Source: Bin76 sp965204615 (GTDB lineage Bacteria; Actinomycetota; Acidimicrobiia; Spongiisociales; ZC4RG35). Taken from it: 64,000 bases of DNA. The notes below the pieces were generated by a model that saw only the letters and a program-made list of their open reading frames with translations, did no database searches and had not been told where the DNA came from. The translations under genes were made by a program, and so were the position numbers. The stretch covers positions 3,100,001-3,164,000 of the forward strand of contig OZ242000.1 of the NCBI GenBank assembly GCA_965204615.1, in the 5' to 3' direction. Positions 1-8,166 of the stretch are shown here, piece by piece; position 1 is the stretch's first letter; the number at the start of each line of letters is the position of its first letter.

Positions 1-39
1 GTTTCCAATCCCGCCTCCGGCAGCAGCATCCAGGCCGAC

Positions 40-675
40 TCAGTGGCCCCTGGTCCGGGCCTGGTCGGTGTCGGGGCCTACGCCGCTGATCATTCGTTCC
101 AGGACTGCGACCCACTCCTCCTCCGTCGGGACGTGTCGACCTGCCCGGTCGGCGGACAACAGCAGGTGGGTGCCGATCCCGATTGCCTGTATCGCCAGGA
201 CCATGGCGCCTGTCCTCAAATCGGGACCGAAGACTCCCTGACGCTTGCCCATCTCAACAAGCCCCCTCAACTGGTCGGCCTGGTCGTCGAGGAATCGCCG
301 CAGCCTCCCCTGGACCGCTTCGTTGGTTCTGGCGCTGGCGAACGCCTGGACCAACACACCCTGAACGGCGTCGGCGACCATCAGGTTGGCCCCCCACACC
401 GACAGGATCTCCGATGCCGACATTCCCTCGACCCCGAGGCTCCTCATCCTCTGCTCGGGGGAGATCTGCTCGAACAGGTGGTCCAGGGCAGCGACCATCA
501 TGTCCTGTTTCTGCGGCCACCGCGAATAGATGGCGCCGGTGGTGGCCCCGGCACGGCGTGCGATGTCACTGACGACCGCATTGTCGTACCCCTGTTCCAC
601 AAAGACCTCGGCGGCCGCGTCCAGCAACCGCTTGGTCAACCCTTTCGGGTCTCGCCGACCACCCCGCTCAGCCAT
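40..675 (-). CDS. TetR/AcrR family transcriptional regulator
   Basis: About 211 residues, the normal TetR length. The N-terminal helix-turn-helix lies at roughly residues 10-55, with the usual layout LLDAAAEVFVEQGYDN, then DIARRAGATTGAIYSRWPQK. The rest is the helical ligand and dimerisation domain, whose ligand cannot be told from sequence. The reading frame opens with TTG at 681, but ATG at 675 (MAERGG) is the more usual start. It is transcribed away from the window's left edge, and no target operon can be assigned; the nearest genes to its right are on the same strand behind a 170-bp gap. Confidence 0.9.
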   Translation of the reverse strand: MAERGGRRDPKGLTKRLLDAAAEVFVEQGYDNAVVSDIARRAGATTGAIYSRWPQKQDMMVAALDHLFEQISPEQRMRSLGVEGMSASEILSVWGANLMVADAVQGVLVQAFASARTNEAVQGRLRRFLDDQADQLRGLVEMGKRQGVFGPDLRTGAMVLAIQAIGIGTHLLLSADRAGRHVPTEEEWVAVLERMISGVGPDTDQARTRGH

Positions 676-846
676 CTTCAATCAGGTAATAGTTTCCGGC
701 AATCAACATCCGTTAACAATACTAACCAATACGGGACCGGAGGATCGTAGTCGCCCAGCATCAGAGGCCCCTCGGCCGGGACCGTCCTTTCGCACCGTCG
801 CCGATGGGGCTGGGGCGGACGACCCTGACCCGTCCGGAGCGGTCCG

Positions 847-1740
847 CTACCGGAGGATCATCCGGACCTCTACCTCAAGTTGAGAGTCGCCTCCTCCCTC
901 GATCACGCCGCGCGTGGGGGGGACGTCCCGGTAGTCGCGTCCCACCGCGATCCGCACGTATCGCCGGTCGGCCACAGCCCGGTTGGTGGGGTCGAGGCCG
1001 ATCCACCCCAGGCGGGGAAGGAGGGTCTCGGCCCAGGCGTGGGTGGCGGCCCCGAAGGCCGATCCGGGCCGTCGGGGACCGTCGCCGGTGACGTACAGGT
1101 ATCCCGACACGTACCGGGTGGGCACCCCCCAGGAGCGGGCGATGGCTACCAGCACGTGGGCGTAGTCCTGGCACACGCCCTTTCTCGAGGCGAGGACGTC
1201 GTCGATCGTGGACTCCACGGAGGTGACGCCCGGTGTGTACTCGAAAGCGTCGTTGATCGCCGAGGAGAGCGCCAGCAGGTCGAGGAGGGGATCGTCCCCC
1301 GGTTCGACTCCCAGTCGGGCGGCGAACCGGGAAAGGGTCGGTGACGGGCGGGCCAGCGGGCTCGATCCGGTGAAGTCCCACCACTTCGGATCGGCGGCCA
1401 ATGTTCGGACCTCGTCCCAGGCGCCTTCCCCCAGGCGTTCGGGCAGAGCGGGCGGCGGCGCCACCTCCACCTCTGAGGTCGAGACAACCTCCAACAGGTC
1501 GTGGTCCCGGTGGAGGGTCAGCACGTGGCGGGTGTTGCCGAACGGGTCGGTCTCGGTGGTCAGCCTCCCGGGAGGGGTGGTGTTGACGGAGAAGTCCGCA
1601 AGCCGCTGGCCGGGCGCCTCGATGGGCTGAAGGCACAGTGACATGGTGCATCGCCGCACCGGGTGGCTGTAGACGAAGCGGGTGATGTGCTCGATGCGGT
1701 AGCGCCGGGAATCCCCCGCGCAGTCGGCGGGGTCGGTCAC
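847..1740 (-). CDS. transglutaminase-like cysteine protease domain protein
   Basis: About 297 residues. An N-terminal beta domain (RYRIEHITRFVYSHPV, then NPFGN-type strands) precedes the transglutaminase core, with Cys in SRKGVCQDYAHVLVAIARSWG, His in AATHAWAETLLP and Asp in GLDPTN, the full Cys-His-Asp triad. The GTG start at 1740 overlaps the upstream alpha-E stop as GTGA, so translation is coupled. The longer frame extending to 2697 is a shadow of the neighbour. The set ATP-grasp, alpha-E protein and transglutaminase is a recurrent bacterial operon predicted to make or trim a peptide or peptide tag; the substrate is unknown. Confidence 0.9.
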   Translation of the reverse strand: MTDPADCAGDSRRYRIEHITRFVYSHPVRRCTMSLCLQPIEAPGQRLADFSVNTTPPGRLTTETDPFGNTRHVLTLHRDHDLLEVVSTSEVEVAPPPALPERLGEGAWDEVRTLAADPKWWDFTGSSPLARPSPTLSRFAARLGVEPGDDPLLDLLALSSAINDAFEYTPGVTSVESTIDDVLASRKGVCQDYAHVLVAIARSWGVPTRYVSGYLYVTGDGPRRPGSAFGAATHAWAETLLPRLGWIGLDPTNRAVADRRYVRIAVGRDYRDVPPTRGVIEGGGDSQLEVEVRMILR

Positions 1741-2726
1741 TGGTCGTGCCTGCCGGCCCTCCCGTCGACAGGCGCGAGGACCGGGTAGTCGAAGTAGGTC
1801 CTGGTTACCAGGTCGTGGAGTTGTCGGCACCCGTCGCGGACCTTCCTCAGCAGGGTGTGGCCGCCGGTCCCGCCGGGCCATTCGATCCCGACCAACTGGC
1901 GGAGGTACTCGGCCTGGCTGCGGGTCCGGGCGGTGGCCTCCGCGTCGGGTCCCGGTCCCACCGCGGTCAACTCGCCGCACAACTCGGTGACGGACAGGCT
2001 CAACGAGTCGGGCAGCTGGGGGTTGGTGACCAAAAGCCCCAGCACCCGGTCGGGTTCGATGGCCGCGCTGGAAGCCCGGTTGTAGGCCTCGAAGGCGTAG
2101 TAGTGGCGGAGAAGGCTCGTCCAGTAGACGTCTGCGGGAACCTCGAACAGCCGGGTCGCGGCGATCTGGGCCATCAGGAGGGAAGCGGAGAGTTGCAGCC
2201 TCTCGATGTAGTTCCCCAACTGAACGAAGTGCCAGGCGTTGTCGCGGTACAGCGTGGACGAGGTCACCCCGCGGAAGGTGTCGATCTGTGCCGCCGTCTC
2301 CGCGTAGAAGTTCTCCGGAGACCGGAGCCAGATGTCGTGGGTCTCCATGTTCTGAAGACGAAGGTACGACTGGTTCAGGCAGGTCCACATCTCGGCGGAG
2401 ATGTGATGGCGCATCTGGCGGGCGTTCTCCCGTCCCTGGGCGAAGCAACTGCGGATGGAGTCGGGATTGGTGGGTTCGAAGGTCAGGTCGTCGGTCAGCG
2501 CGAACGAGTCGACCAGCGTGAACAACTCGTCGTTGTCGAACTCGAGGGCGCCGCTGACGGGTTCTCTTTCCAGTGCCCCGTAGATGCGATGCCAGCCGAA
2601 GTAGATGTCCCGGGGCGGGCTGTCCACCAGCGACTCGGTCTGCTGTCGGAGCAGCCGCGACAGGTGGCCGGCTCTCTCCAGGTATCGGCCCATCCAATAC
2701 AGCCCCGCGGCGCTTCTCGACAGCAT
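1737..2726 (-). CDS. alpha-E domain protein (DUF403)
   Basis: 329 residues, entirely helical, beginning MLSRSAAGLYWMGRYLERA, the hallmark start of the alpha-E family (LSR.A..LYWMGRYLERAE). Further family features are RENARQMRHHISAEMWTCLN and a C-terminal LRKVRDGCRQLHDLV helix. The function is not established. The family almost always sits between the circularly permuted ATP-grasp gene and a transglutaminase gene, as here: only 7 bp separate it from the ATP-grasp stop and it overlaps the transglutaminase start by 4 bp, so the three form one transcript. Confidence 0.93.
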   Translation of the reverse strand: MLSRSAAGLYWMGRYLERAGHLSRLLRQQTESLVDSPPRDIYFGWHRIYGALEREPVSGALEFDNDELFTLVDSFALTDDLTFEPTNPDSIRSCFAQGRENARQMRHHISAEMWTCLNQSYLRLQNMETHDIWLRSPENFYAETAAQIDTFRGVTSSTLYRDNAWHFVQLGNYIERLQLSASLLMAQIAATRLFEVPADVYWTSLLRHYYAFEAYNRASSAAIEPDRVLGLLVTNPQLPDSLSLSVTELCGELTAVGPGPDAEATARTRSQAEYLRQLVGIEWPGGTGGHTLLRKVRDGCRQLHDLVTRTYFDYPVLAPVDGRAGRHDQ

Positions 2727-2733
2727 GTCGGGA

Positions 2734-4167
2734 TCAGTCCTCCACTACCCAGAAGTCCTTGCCGCCCCCGCCCTGGCTGGAGTTGACCACCAGGCTCCCG
2801 CGCCGCAGGGCGATTCTGCAGAAGGCGCCGGGCACGATCCGGGTCTCGGTCCCGGTCAGGATGAAGGGCCGCAGGTCGACATGGCGCGGCTCCAGGCGCC
2901 CCTCGATCAGGCATGGCGCGCGGGACAGGGCGAGCGTGGGCTGGGATATGTAGTCGGCGGGGTCGGCTCTCAGCAGCGCGGCGAACTCGTTGCGCTCCTC
3001 GGCGGTGGAGTGGGGGCCGATCAGCATCCCGTAGCCGCCCGACTCGCCGACCCGCTTGACCACCAGGTGCTCCAGGTTGTCGAGGGTGTACTCCAGGTCG
3101 TCGGGACGTCTGCACAGGTAGGTCTCGACGTTGTCCAGCAGGGGCTCGGCGCCCAGGTAGTAGCGGATCATGTCGGGGACGAAGGCATAGACGCTCTTGT
3201 CATCGGCCACTCCGGTTCCCGGAGCGTTGACGACCGACACATTCCCGAGGCGGGCGGCGTGCAACAGGCCCGGGACCCCGAGCAGCGAGTCGGGGCGGAA
3301 CACCAGGGGATCCAGGAAGTCGTCGTCGACGCGCCGGTAGATCACGTCGACTCGCTTCAGTCCGGAGGTGGTGCGCATGTACACGTACCCGTCCTCGACC
3401 ACCAGGTCGCGGCCCTCCACCAGGTCGGCGCCGATCTGGCGCGCCAGGAACATGTGCTCATAGAAGGCCGAGTTGTAGATTCCGGGGGTGAGGAGCGCCA
3501 TGGTCGGATCGGAGCGGCCCTCGGGCGCCAGTTCCCGCAGGGTCCGCGCGAGGATGAGTCCGTAGTTCTCGATGTCGCGCACCCCCGAGAGCCGGTACAG
3601 GAGGCGGTGAGCGGACTTGGTCGCCTTCCTGATGGCGAGCATGTACGACACGCCGGAGGGGACCCGCAGGTTGTCCTCGAGGACGCGGAAACCGTCGTTG
3701 GTGCGGACCAGGTCGGTCCCGCAGACCGCCACCCAGACTCCGTGGGGGGCCCTGAATCCCCTCATCTCCAGGCGGTACTGGGGACAGTCCCGCACCATGT
3801 CGGCCGGTATCACCCCGTCGGCGATGATCCGGGCCTCGCTGTAGATGTCCTCCAGAAACCGATTGAGGGCGGCCAGCCGCTGCGCCAGGCCGGCGGTGAG
3901 TTCGCCCCACTCGGTGGCGGACATCACCCGGGGCACGGAGTCGATGGGGATGATCCGCTCGGTCTCCTCGTCGTCGCCGTAGACGGTGAAGGTGATCCCC
4001 TCGCTGGTGAACGATCGGGTGACCCATTCGCCGATGGCGCTCAGGTCGGCGGGCGACATCGACCCCAGGGTGTCGTGCAGATCCTCACAGTGGGGGTGCG
4101 GCGTGCCGTCGGCGCTGAACATCTCATCGAACACCGTCGGGTCGAGATCGTACGAGTCGAAATCCAC
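2734..4167 (-). CDS. circularly permuted type 2 ATP-grasp protein (DUF404/DUF407)
   Basis: About 477 residues, the normal length. N-terminal DGTPHPHCEDLHDTL and GITFTVYGDDEETERIIPIDSVPR are typical of the family, as are the central PHGVWVAVCGTDLVRTNDGFRVLEDN and the C-terminal VVKRVGESGGYGMLIGP loop and ALRRGSLVVNSSQGGGGKDFWV end. It is predicted to ligate a carboxylate to an amine with ATP, i.e. peptide-like bond formation. The frame opens at GTG 4194, but GTG at 4167 has a GAGG motif 5 nt upstream and gives the family-like start VDFDSYDLDPTVFDEM, so I prefer it. First gene of the operon with alpha-E and transglutaminase. Confidence 0.92.
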   Translation of the reverse strand: MDFDSYDLDPTVFDEMFSADGTPHPHCEDLHDTLGSMSPADLSAIGEWVTRSFTSEGITFTVYGDDEETERIIPIDSVPRVMSATEWGELTAGLAQRLAALNRFLEDIYSEARIIADGVIPADMVRDCPQYRLEMRGFRAPHGVWVAVCGTDLVRTNDGFRVLEDNLRVPSGVSYMLAIRKATKSAHRLLYRLSGVRDIENYGLILARTLRELAPEGRSDPTMALLTPGIYNSAFYEHMFLARQIGADLVEGRDLVVEDGYVYMRTTSGLKRVDVIYRRVDDDFLDPLVFRPDSLLGVPGLLHAARLGNVSVVNAPGTGVADDKSVYAFVPDMIRYYLGAEPLLDNVETYLCRRPDDLEYTLDNLEHLVVKRVGESGGYGMLIGPHSTAEERNEFAALLRADPADYISQPTLALSRAPCLIEGRLEPRHVDLRPFILTGTETRIVPGAFCRIALRRGSLVVNSSQGGGGKDFWVVED

Positions 4168-4436
4168 AGCTACCTCGCTTCTTCGACGTGGCACTTGGGT
4201 CGAGCGGCCGACATCACTTTCTCTACTTGCCTTTCCGTCCCCCTCCGGCCATCGAAATAGTAAGGAACCCCGGTTGCGAGAGACGACGCGGTGTTGGTCG
4301 ACACGATACCATTCCCGCTCTCAAGACCACATGGTGGGTCGGATCGGGCAGGTGGTGGCACCCCAGGCTTCGGGGAGCGCCCGGGATTCTCGGGGCTGCC
4401 TTTGTTTCCGGGCGGGTAACTATCTCCATGGCTTTC

Positions 4437-4454
4437 TATATCCGGTTGGATATA
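4437..4454. promoter_or_regulatory. palindromic operator overlapping the HTH-NTase promoter
   Basis: Perfect inverted repeat TATATCC-GGTT-GGATATA. Its right arm runs into TATACT (4451-4456), a good -10 box that ends only 6 nt before the ATG at 4463. This predicts a leaderless transcript repressed by the HTH protein binding its own promoter, as is usual for antitoxin-like regulators. No convincing -35 box was seen. Confidence 0.55.
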
Positions 4455-4462
4455 CTGTGGGG

Positions 4463-4957
4463 ATGGAACCGGTTCGAGTGATCCGCGCCGCGGTGGGTTT
4501 GACCCAGCGGGATTTGGCTGATGCCGCCGGGACTTCTCAGCCGACGGTGGCGGCATATGAATCCGGTGCGAAGAGTCCCACCTGGCGCACCGTGGAGCGG
4601 ATAGCGAGTTCGGTGGGCCTCGCATGCTATCCCACCGTGGGAACGGCGTTGACCCGCGATCAGGAGAGAAGCCTGTATCTTCATGCCGCCATTGCCAAGG
4701 AGGTGAGAGCTCGGGGGACCGAGGCGATCGAGATCGCCCGGCGAAACATCCTCCGGATGCGTTCGGTCAATCCGCATGCCTCGCCGCTCCTGGATGAATG
4801 GGAGCGGATCCTCCAGGGGACAATCGACCAGGTCGTCGCCTGCATGCTCGATCCCGGCGACCATGGCCGGGACCTGCGACAGGTCTCCCCCTTCGCGGGG
4901 GTGCTCACTGCCGCGCAGCGGGTTGCGGTTTACCGATCGTTCAGGAGCGGACGATGA
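4463..4957 (+). CDS. XRE-family helix-turn-helix protein, antitoxin-like partner of a nucleotidyltransferase
   Basis: 164 residues. Residues 1-60 are a Cro/CI-type HTH (IRAAVGLTQRDLADAAGTSQPTVAAYESGAKSPTWRTVERIA); the rest is a helical region without a recognised name. ATG 4463 is chosen because it starts at the HTH and lies right behind the -10 box and palindrome; the frame extending upstream to 3986 crosses the ATP-grasp gene and is not real. Its TGA overlaps the next ATG (ATGA), the coupling expected of a toxin-antitoxin-like pair. It probably represses its own promoter and neutralises or regulates the nucleotidyltransferase. Confidence 0.85.
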   Translation: MEPVRVIRAAVGLTQRDLADAAGTSQPTVAAYESGAKSPTWRTVERIASSVGLACYPTVGTALTRDQERSLYLHAAIAKEVRARGTEAIEIARRNILRMRSVNPHASPLLDEWERILQGTIDQVVACMLDPGDHGRDLRQVSPFAGVLTAAQRVAVYRSFRSGR

Positions 4958-5493
4958 ACAGAGAGGAGTTCGAACACGCCATCCGGGCTGCCGGCGCCGT
5001 CATGGGCGAGAACGAACTCCTGGTGATCGGCAGCCAGGCTCTCCACGCATCGGTCCGCGACGTCCCACCGGAAGCGGCCCGGTCCATAGAAGCGGACATC
5101 GCTGCGTTGGACGATCCCGACGAACAGAAAGCCGACCTGATTGATGGGACCATAGGCGAAGTGTCGATGTTTCATCAGACGTTCGGCTACTACGCACAGG
5201 GCGTCACCCGGTCCACGGCCATCCTGCCCCGGGGATGGCGGGACCGCCTGATCAGATATGAGACGCCGAACACCAACGGCGTGGTGGCCTGGTGCCTCGA
5301 GATCCACGACCTGTGGATCTCAAAGGCCATAGCCTCGCGCCGAAAGGACATCGAGTTCTGCGCCGCTCTGATCGCTGGAAACCTGGTGGATACCGACACT
5401 CTTGTCTGTCGCCTGGACGAAGTCGGCGGCATCGAGGCAGAGAGGCGCCTCCACGTAGCCGGACTCATCGAGCGGCTCACGGACTCGGGCTGA
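4954..5493 (+). CDS. nucleotidyltransferase-fold protein (DUF6036-like), putative toxin partner
   Basis: 179 residues. The Pol-beta nucleotidyltransferase signature is visible: GSQALHASV near residues 27-35, then SIEADIAALDD about 20 residues on, supplying the metal-binding acid(s). The later IHDLWISKAIASRRKDIEF resembles the D(x)xxSK(l)aAgReKD motif of this nucleotidyltransferase group. The ATG overlaps the HTH stop by 4 bp. HTH plus nucleotidyltransferase pairs resemble type IV or type II toxin-antitoxin and abortive infection modules (AbiE, MNT), but this subfamily's target is not known to me. The pair lies on the opposite strand to all neighbours, between two parts of a peptide-ligase locus, which suggests insertion. 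Confidence 0.75.
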   Translation: MNREEFEHAIRAAGAVMGENELLVIGSQALHASVRDVPPEAARSIEADIAALDDPDEQKADLIDGTIGEVSMFHQTFGYYAQGVTRSTAILPRGWRDRLIRYETPNTNGVVAWCLEIHDLWISKAIASRRKDIEFCAALIAGNLVDTDTLVCRLDEVGGIEAERRLHVAGLIERLTDSG

Positions 5494-5517
5494 GCCTTCT
5501 CCGCCTGAAGGTACGGC

Positions 5518-5547
5518 TCCTCGCAGTGGGGGTGCGGAGTGCCGTCG
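5518..5547 (-). pseudogene. 30-bp relic of an ATP-grasp gene 5' end
   Basis: Identical at 28 of 30 positions to 4082-4111 inside the ATP-grasp gene, where the minus strand encodes DGTPHPHCED; here it would encode DGTPHPHCEE. No open frame of gene size surrounds it. The two copies are direct repeats bracketing the HTH-nucleotidyltransferase module, so this could be debris of a second ATP-grasp copy or of the event that brought the module in. Confidence 0.6.
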
Positions 5548-5615
5548 AACAGACCGACCGTCCGTCAGCCGACCTGCGCCCCACCTCTATCGGGAAAGAC
5601 GCCTGGACCTCCGGG

Positions 5616-6767
5616 TCAGCCGGTCCCGGCCTTCCCGGGGACCATCAGCGTCTCGGCTACCAGGGTGTCCACCACCGCCTTGATCGCCTCGTCGTCGGTG
5701 GCGCCGGAGTCGAGCGCCTGTTGGTACACGGCCAGTTGGCGGTCGGCCGATGTGCCCCGACGGCAGATGGTCCGGAGATGATCGATTTCCTCGGTGCACC
5801 CCAGCGCCTGCGCGTCGGGCCGCGTCATCTCGATGAGCTCTTCCACCAGGTCCGCAACCGGCACCAGGTCGCCCCGGCTGAAGTCGATCAACTCGCCGCC
5901 GACGCCGTAGCGTTGGGCCCGCCACAGGTTCTCCGACACCAGGAAATTGGTGTAGCCGCGCCATCGCAGGTTCTCGGTCCTGTACCTCCACAGCATCCGG
6001 AGAATGCACACGTAGAGAGCCGCGATGGCCGCGGTGTCCTCCATCCTGGTGGGAAGATCGGTGACCCTCATCTCCAGGGTGGGGTAGCGCTCCGACGGTC
6101 TGATGTCCCACCAGACCTTGGAGGAATCTTCGATGACTCCCGCTCTCACGAGGACGTCCACGTTGTGTTGGAAGTCGGCCCATGAATCGAGCTTCTCGGG
6201 CAACCCGGTGCGGGGCACCGCGCGGAACACCGACATGCGGTAGCTCTTCAGACCGGTGTTCTTTCCCTCCCAGAAGGGCGAGGAGGTGGAGAGAGCCAGA
6301 AGGTGGGGCAAAAAATATGCGGCCTGGCCCATGAGGTCGATGCGCAACTCGGGATCTTCGATCCCCACGTGCACGTGCATCCCGGAGATGACCATGCGGC
6401 GGGTGACCGCCTGGAGGTCGTTGCTCAGCGCCTGATAGCGTTCGCCTTCGGTGATCCGCTGGGTCCTCCATCTCGCTATGGGATGGGTGGATGAGGCGAT
6501 CGGAGCGAGACCGTACTCCTCGGCGGCCTCGCAGACCGCCAGCCGCAGCAGGCCGATGTCGGCGCGCAATTGCTTGACGTTCTCGCATACCTCCGTGCCG
6601 ATCTCGATCTGGGAATCGAAGAGTTCGTGGCTCACCAGCCCGTAACGCAGTTCCGTGACCCTGTCCATCAGCCCGGGAGGCTGGGTGGAGATGAGCTCTC
6701 CGGTCTCCCGGTCCACCAGGAGGTACTCCTCCTCCACTCCCATCGTCCACGCAGGTTCCCCGAACAT
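5616..6767 (-). CDS. carboxylate-amine ligase, glutamate-cysteine ligase family 2 (YbdK-type)
   Basis: 383 residues, normal for the GCS2/YbdK family. The N-terminus MFGEPAWTMGVEEEYLLVD carries the GVEEE motif; further family segments are QIEIGTEVCENV, SGMHVHVGIED, and WWDIRPSERYPTLEMRVTDL. The family makes gamma-glutamyl or other amide bonds with ATP. Such ligases recur with the ATP-grasp/alpha-E/transglutaminase set, and this gene lies upstream of that operon on the same strand, separated only by the inserted HTH-nucleotidyltransferase pair. Since mycothiol replaces glutathione in actinobacteria, a role other than glutathione synthesis is likely. Confidence 0.9.
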   Translation of the reverse strand: MFGEPAWTMGVEEEYLLVDRETGELISTQPPGLMDRVTELRYGLVSHELFDSQIEIGTEVCENVKQLRADIGLLRLAVCEAAEEYGLAPIASSTHPIARWRTQRITEGERYQALSNDLQAVTRRMVISGMHVHVGIEDPELRIDLMGQAAYFLPHLLALSTSSPFWEGKNTGLKSYRMSVFRAVPRTGLPEKLDSWADFQHNVDVLVRAGVIEDSSKVWWDIRPSERYPTLEMRVTDLPTRMEDTAAIAALYVCILRMLWRYRTENLRWRGYTNFLVSENLWRAQRYGVGGELIDFSRGDLVPVADLVEELIEMTRPDAQALGCTEEIDHLRTICRRGTSADRQLAVYQQALDSGATDDEAIKAVVDTLVAETLMVPGKAGTG

Positions 6768-6854
6768 CGGTCCCCAATTCTAAATGGTCCCCCCGGCAAC
6801 CGACGGCCGCCTTATGGGGATCGTCGGCTGGCTTCCACAGGCCACCGGCTTCCA

Positions 6855-6995
6855 GCGATTGAGGGTGACAACCCGCGGTATCGGACAGGCGGTGAGTCGG
6901 CCCCGCCCGGTGGCGGACGTCACCCGCGGGTACGGAGTGGATGGGGATGACGCGCTCGGTCTTCTCATCGTCGTGGACGGTGAGGGTGGTTCCGA
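6855..6995 (-). pseudogene. relic of a second ATP-grasp (DUF404-type) gene
   Basis: The minus strand reads GTTLTVHDDEKTERVIPIHSVP, matching GITFTVYGDDEETERIIPIDSVP of the intact ATP-grasp gene (3912-3995), with DNA similarity continuing to about 6855. A one-base insertion and a 3-base deletion relative to the intact copy, plus absence of the rest of the gene, show decay. It lies just upstream of the GCS2 ligase and downstream of the YceI gene. Confidence 0.65.
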
Positions 6996-7009
6996 TCGCC
7001 TGCTCGGGC

Positions 7010-8017
7010 TCAGCGGGTGAAGTAGAGCAGGAACTCCATGGTGCCGTGGTCCTCGACCCAGATGACGCTGGCCGACGTCGGAGCGGTGACCCCGTAGTCG
7101 CCGAAGATCACCTCACTCGATCCCACGGCCACGATCGTGTCTCCGACGAGTCGGGCCTTCAGATCGAACGTCGCGCGGTTGGTGACCCCCTTGATGGTGA
7201 GATCGCCCACGGCCGACCCTGAGAGGGTCTCACCTTCGAACACCCCGGTGGGCAGTTCCAGGGGCTCCACCAGGGTGAAGACGGCCAGCTTGAACTCGTT
7301 GGTCTCCATGGCCTGGCGCATGTGGCTGTCGCGATGGCTGTTGTCGGTTCGCAGGGCGGCGATCTCCACCTCCACCGTGGCGGCCACGAGGGTGGTCCCG
7401 GACAGCTCGATGAAACCTGTCACTGCGGTGGTGCGGCCCACCGCAGTGGACTCTGCGATCCCGCCCGCCAGCACTTCCTTGACCCGGAATCCGGCGAAGC
7501 TGACTGCGTCCTCGCCCGGCAGGCCATCGGCGTTTCCGGGTGTCGTCACGGTCCACAGCCCGGCATAGCGGTCCGCCACACTGTCCGCCGACGCCGTCTC
7601 CGCTTCGGTTGGGGGAGCACCGTCGGTGGCCGCGCCGGTCGAGGTGGTGGTGGTTTCCGGTGCGGCGCCGGAAGTCGTGCCTGCGGCATCCGTCGTTTCG
7701 GTGACCGGCGTCGTGTCCGCCGATGTGGTCTCGGTCTCGGCGACTTCGTCCCTCGATCGGTCGTCGTCTATTGCCTGAGCCGTGGTGGTGGCCGCCGGAG
7801 TCTCCGGGCCGGTGGTGGATGTCGGTCCTTCGTCTGTGGTATCGGTGACCGCCGGGTCTCCGGCGTTCTCACTTGGTACCGACTCCATGTGAGCCACGGC
7901 CGTCTCCAGATCGACAGCCGCGGGGCCGTCGTCGCTCCACCACAAGAACGCGGCCACCGCCGCAATCGCCATCACCCCGGCTAACCCTGCGATGATCCAC
8001 TTGATGTTTTTTCTCAT
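7010..8017 (-). CDS. YceI family protein with N-terminal membrane anchor and Thr-rich linker
   Basis: 335 residues. Residues 1-25 (MRKNIKWIIAGLAGVMAIAA) form an uncleaved anchor or signal segment. Residues 45-145 are low-complexity Thr/Ala/Pro/Glu (TTTSTGAATDG type), an extracytoplasmic spacer. The last 180 residues are a YceI lipocalin-like barrel (YAGLWTVTTPG, SFAGFRVKEVL, SHRDSHMRQAMETNEFKLAVFTL, LTIKGVTNRATFDL), a fold that binds isoprenoid or other amphiphilic ligands. ATG 8017 has AGAGG upstream; the frame opens 36 bp earlier with weaker support. Transcribed in the same direction as katG, which ends 150 bp upstream; no shared function is evident. Confidence 0.88.
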   Translation of the reverse strand: MRKNIKWIIAGLAGVMAIAAVAAFLWWSDDGPAAVDLETAVAHMESVPSENAGDPAVTDTTDEGPTSTTGPETPAATTTAQAIDDDRSRDEVAETETTSADTTPVTETTDAAGTTSGAAPETTTTSTGAATDGAPPTEAETASADSVADRYAGLWTVTTPGNADGLPGEDAVSFAGFRVKEVLAGGIAESTAVGRTTAVTGFIELSGTTLVAATVEVEIAALRTDNSHRDSHMRQAMETNEFKLAVFTLVEPLELPTGVFEGETLSGSAVGDLTIKGVTNRATFDLKARLVGDTIVAVGSSEVIFGDYGVTAPTSASVIWVEDHGTMEFLLYFTR

Positions 8018-8166
8018 TACCCCGCCTCTTCGGCCGCCGGTCCTCCTGGTCACCTAGGAGGAAGACGGCGGTTGGATGGACATCTGAACTGGGATGATAT
8101 GGGACCCTTGTGGGTTCCCCTGGCATCCCGGGCCCACTGGAGCGGCTCCGGAAAGCGCCCCGTCCG

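Noticed and set aside
2605..4260. A 551-codon plus-strand frame
   Set aside because: Antisense to the ATP-grasp gene, whose minus-strand protein has all family motifs.
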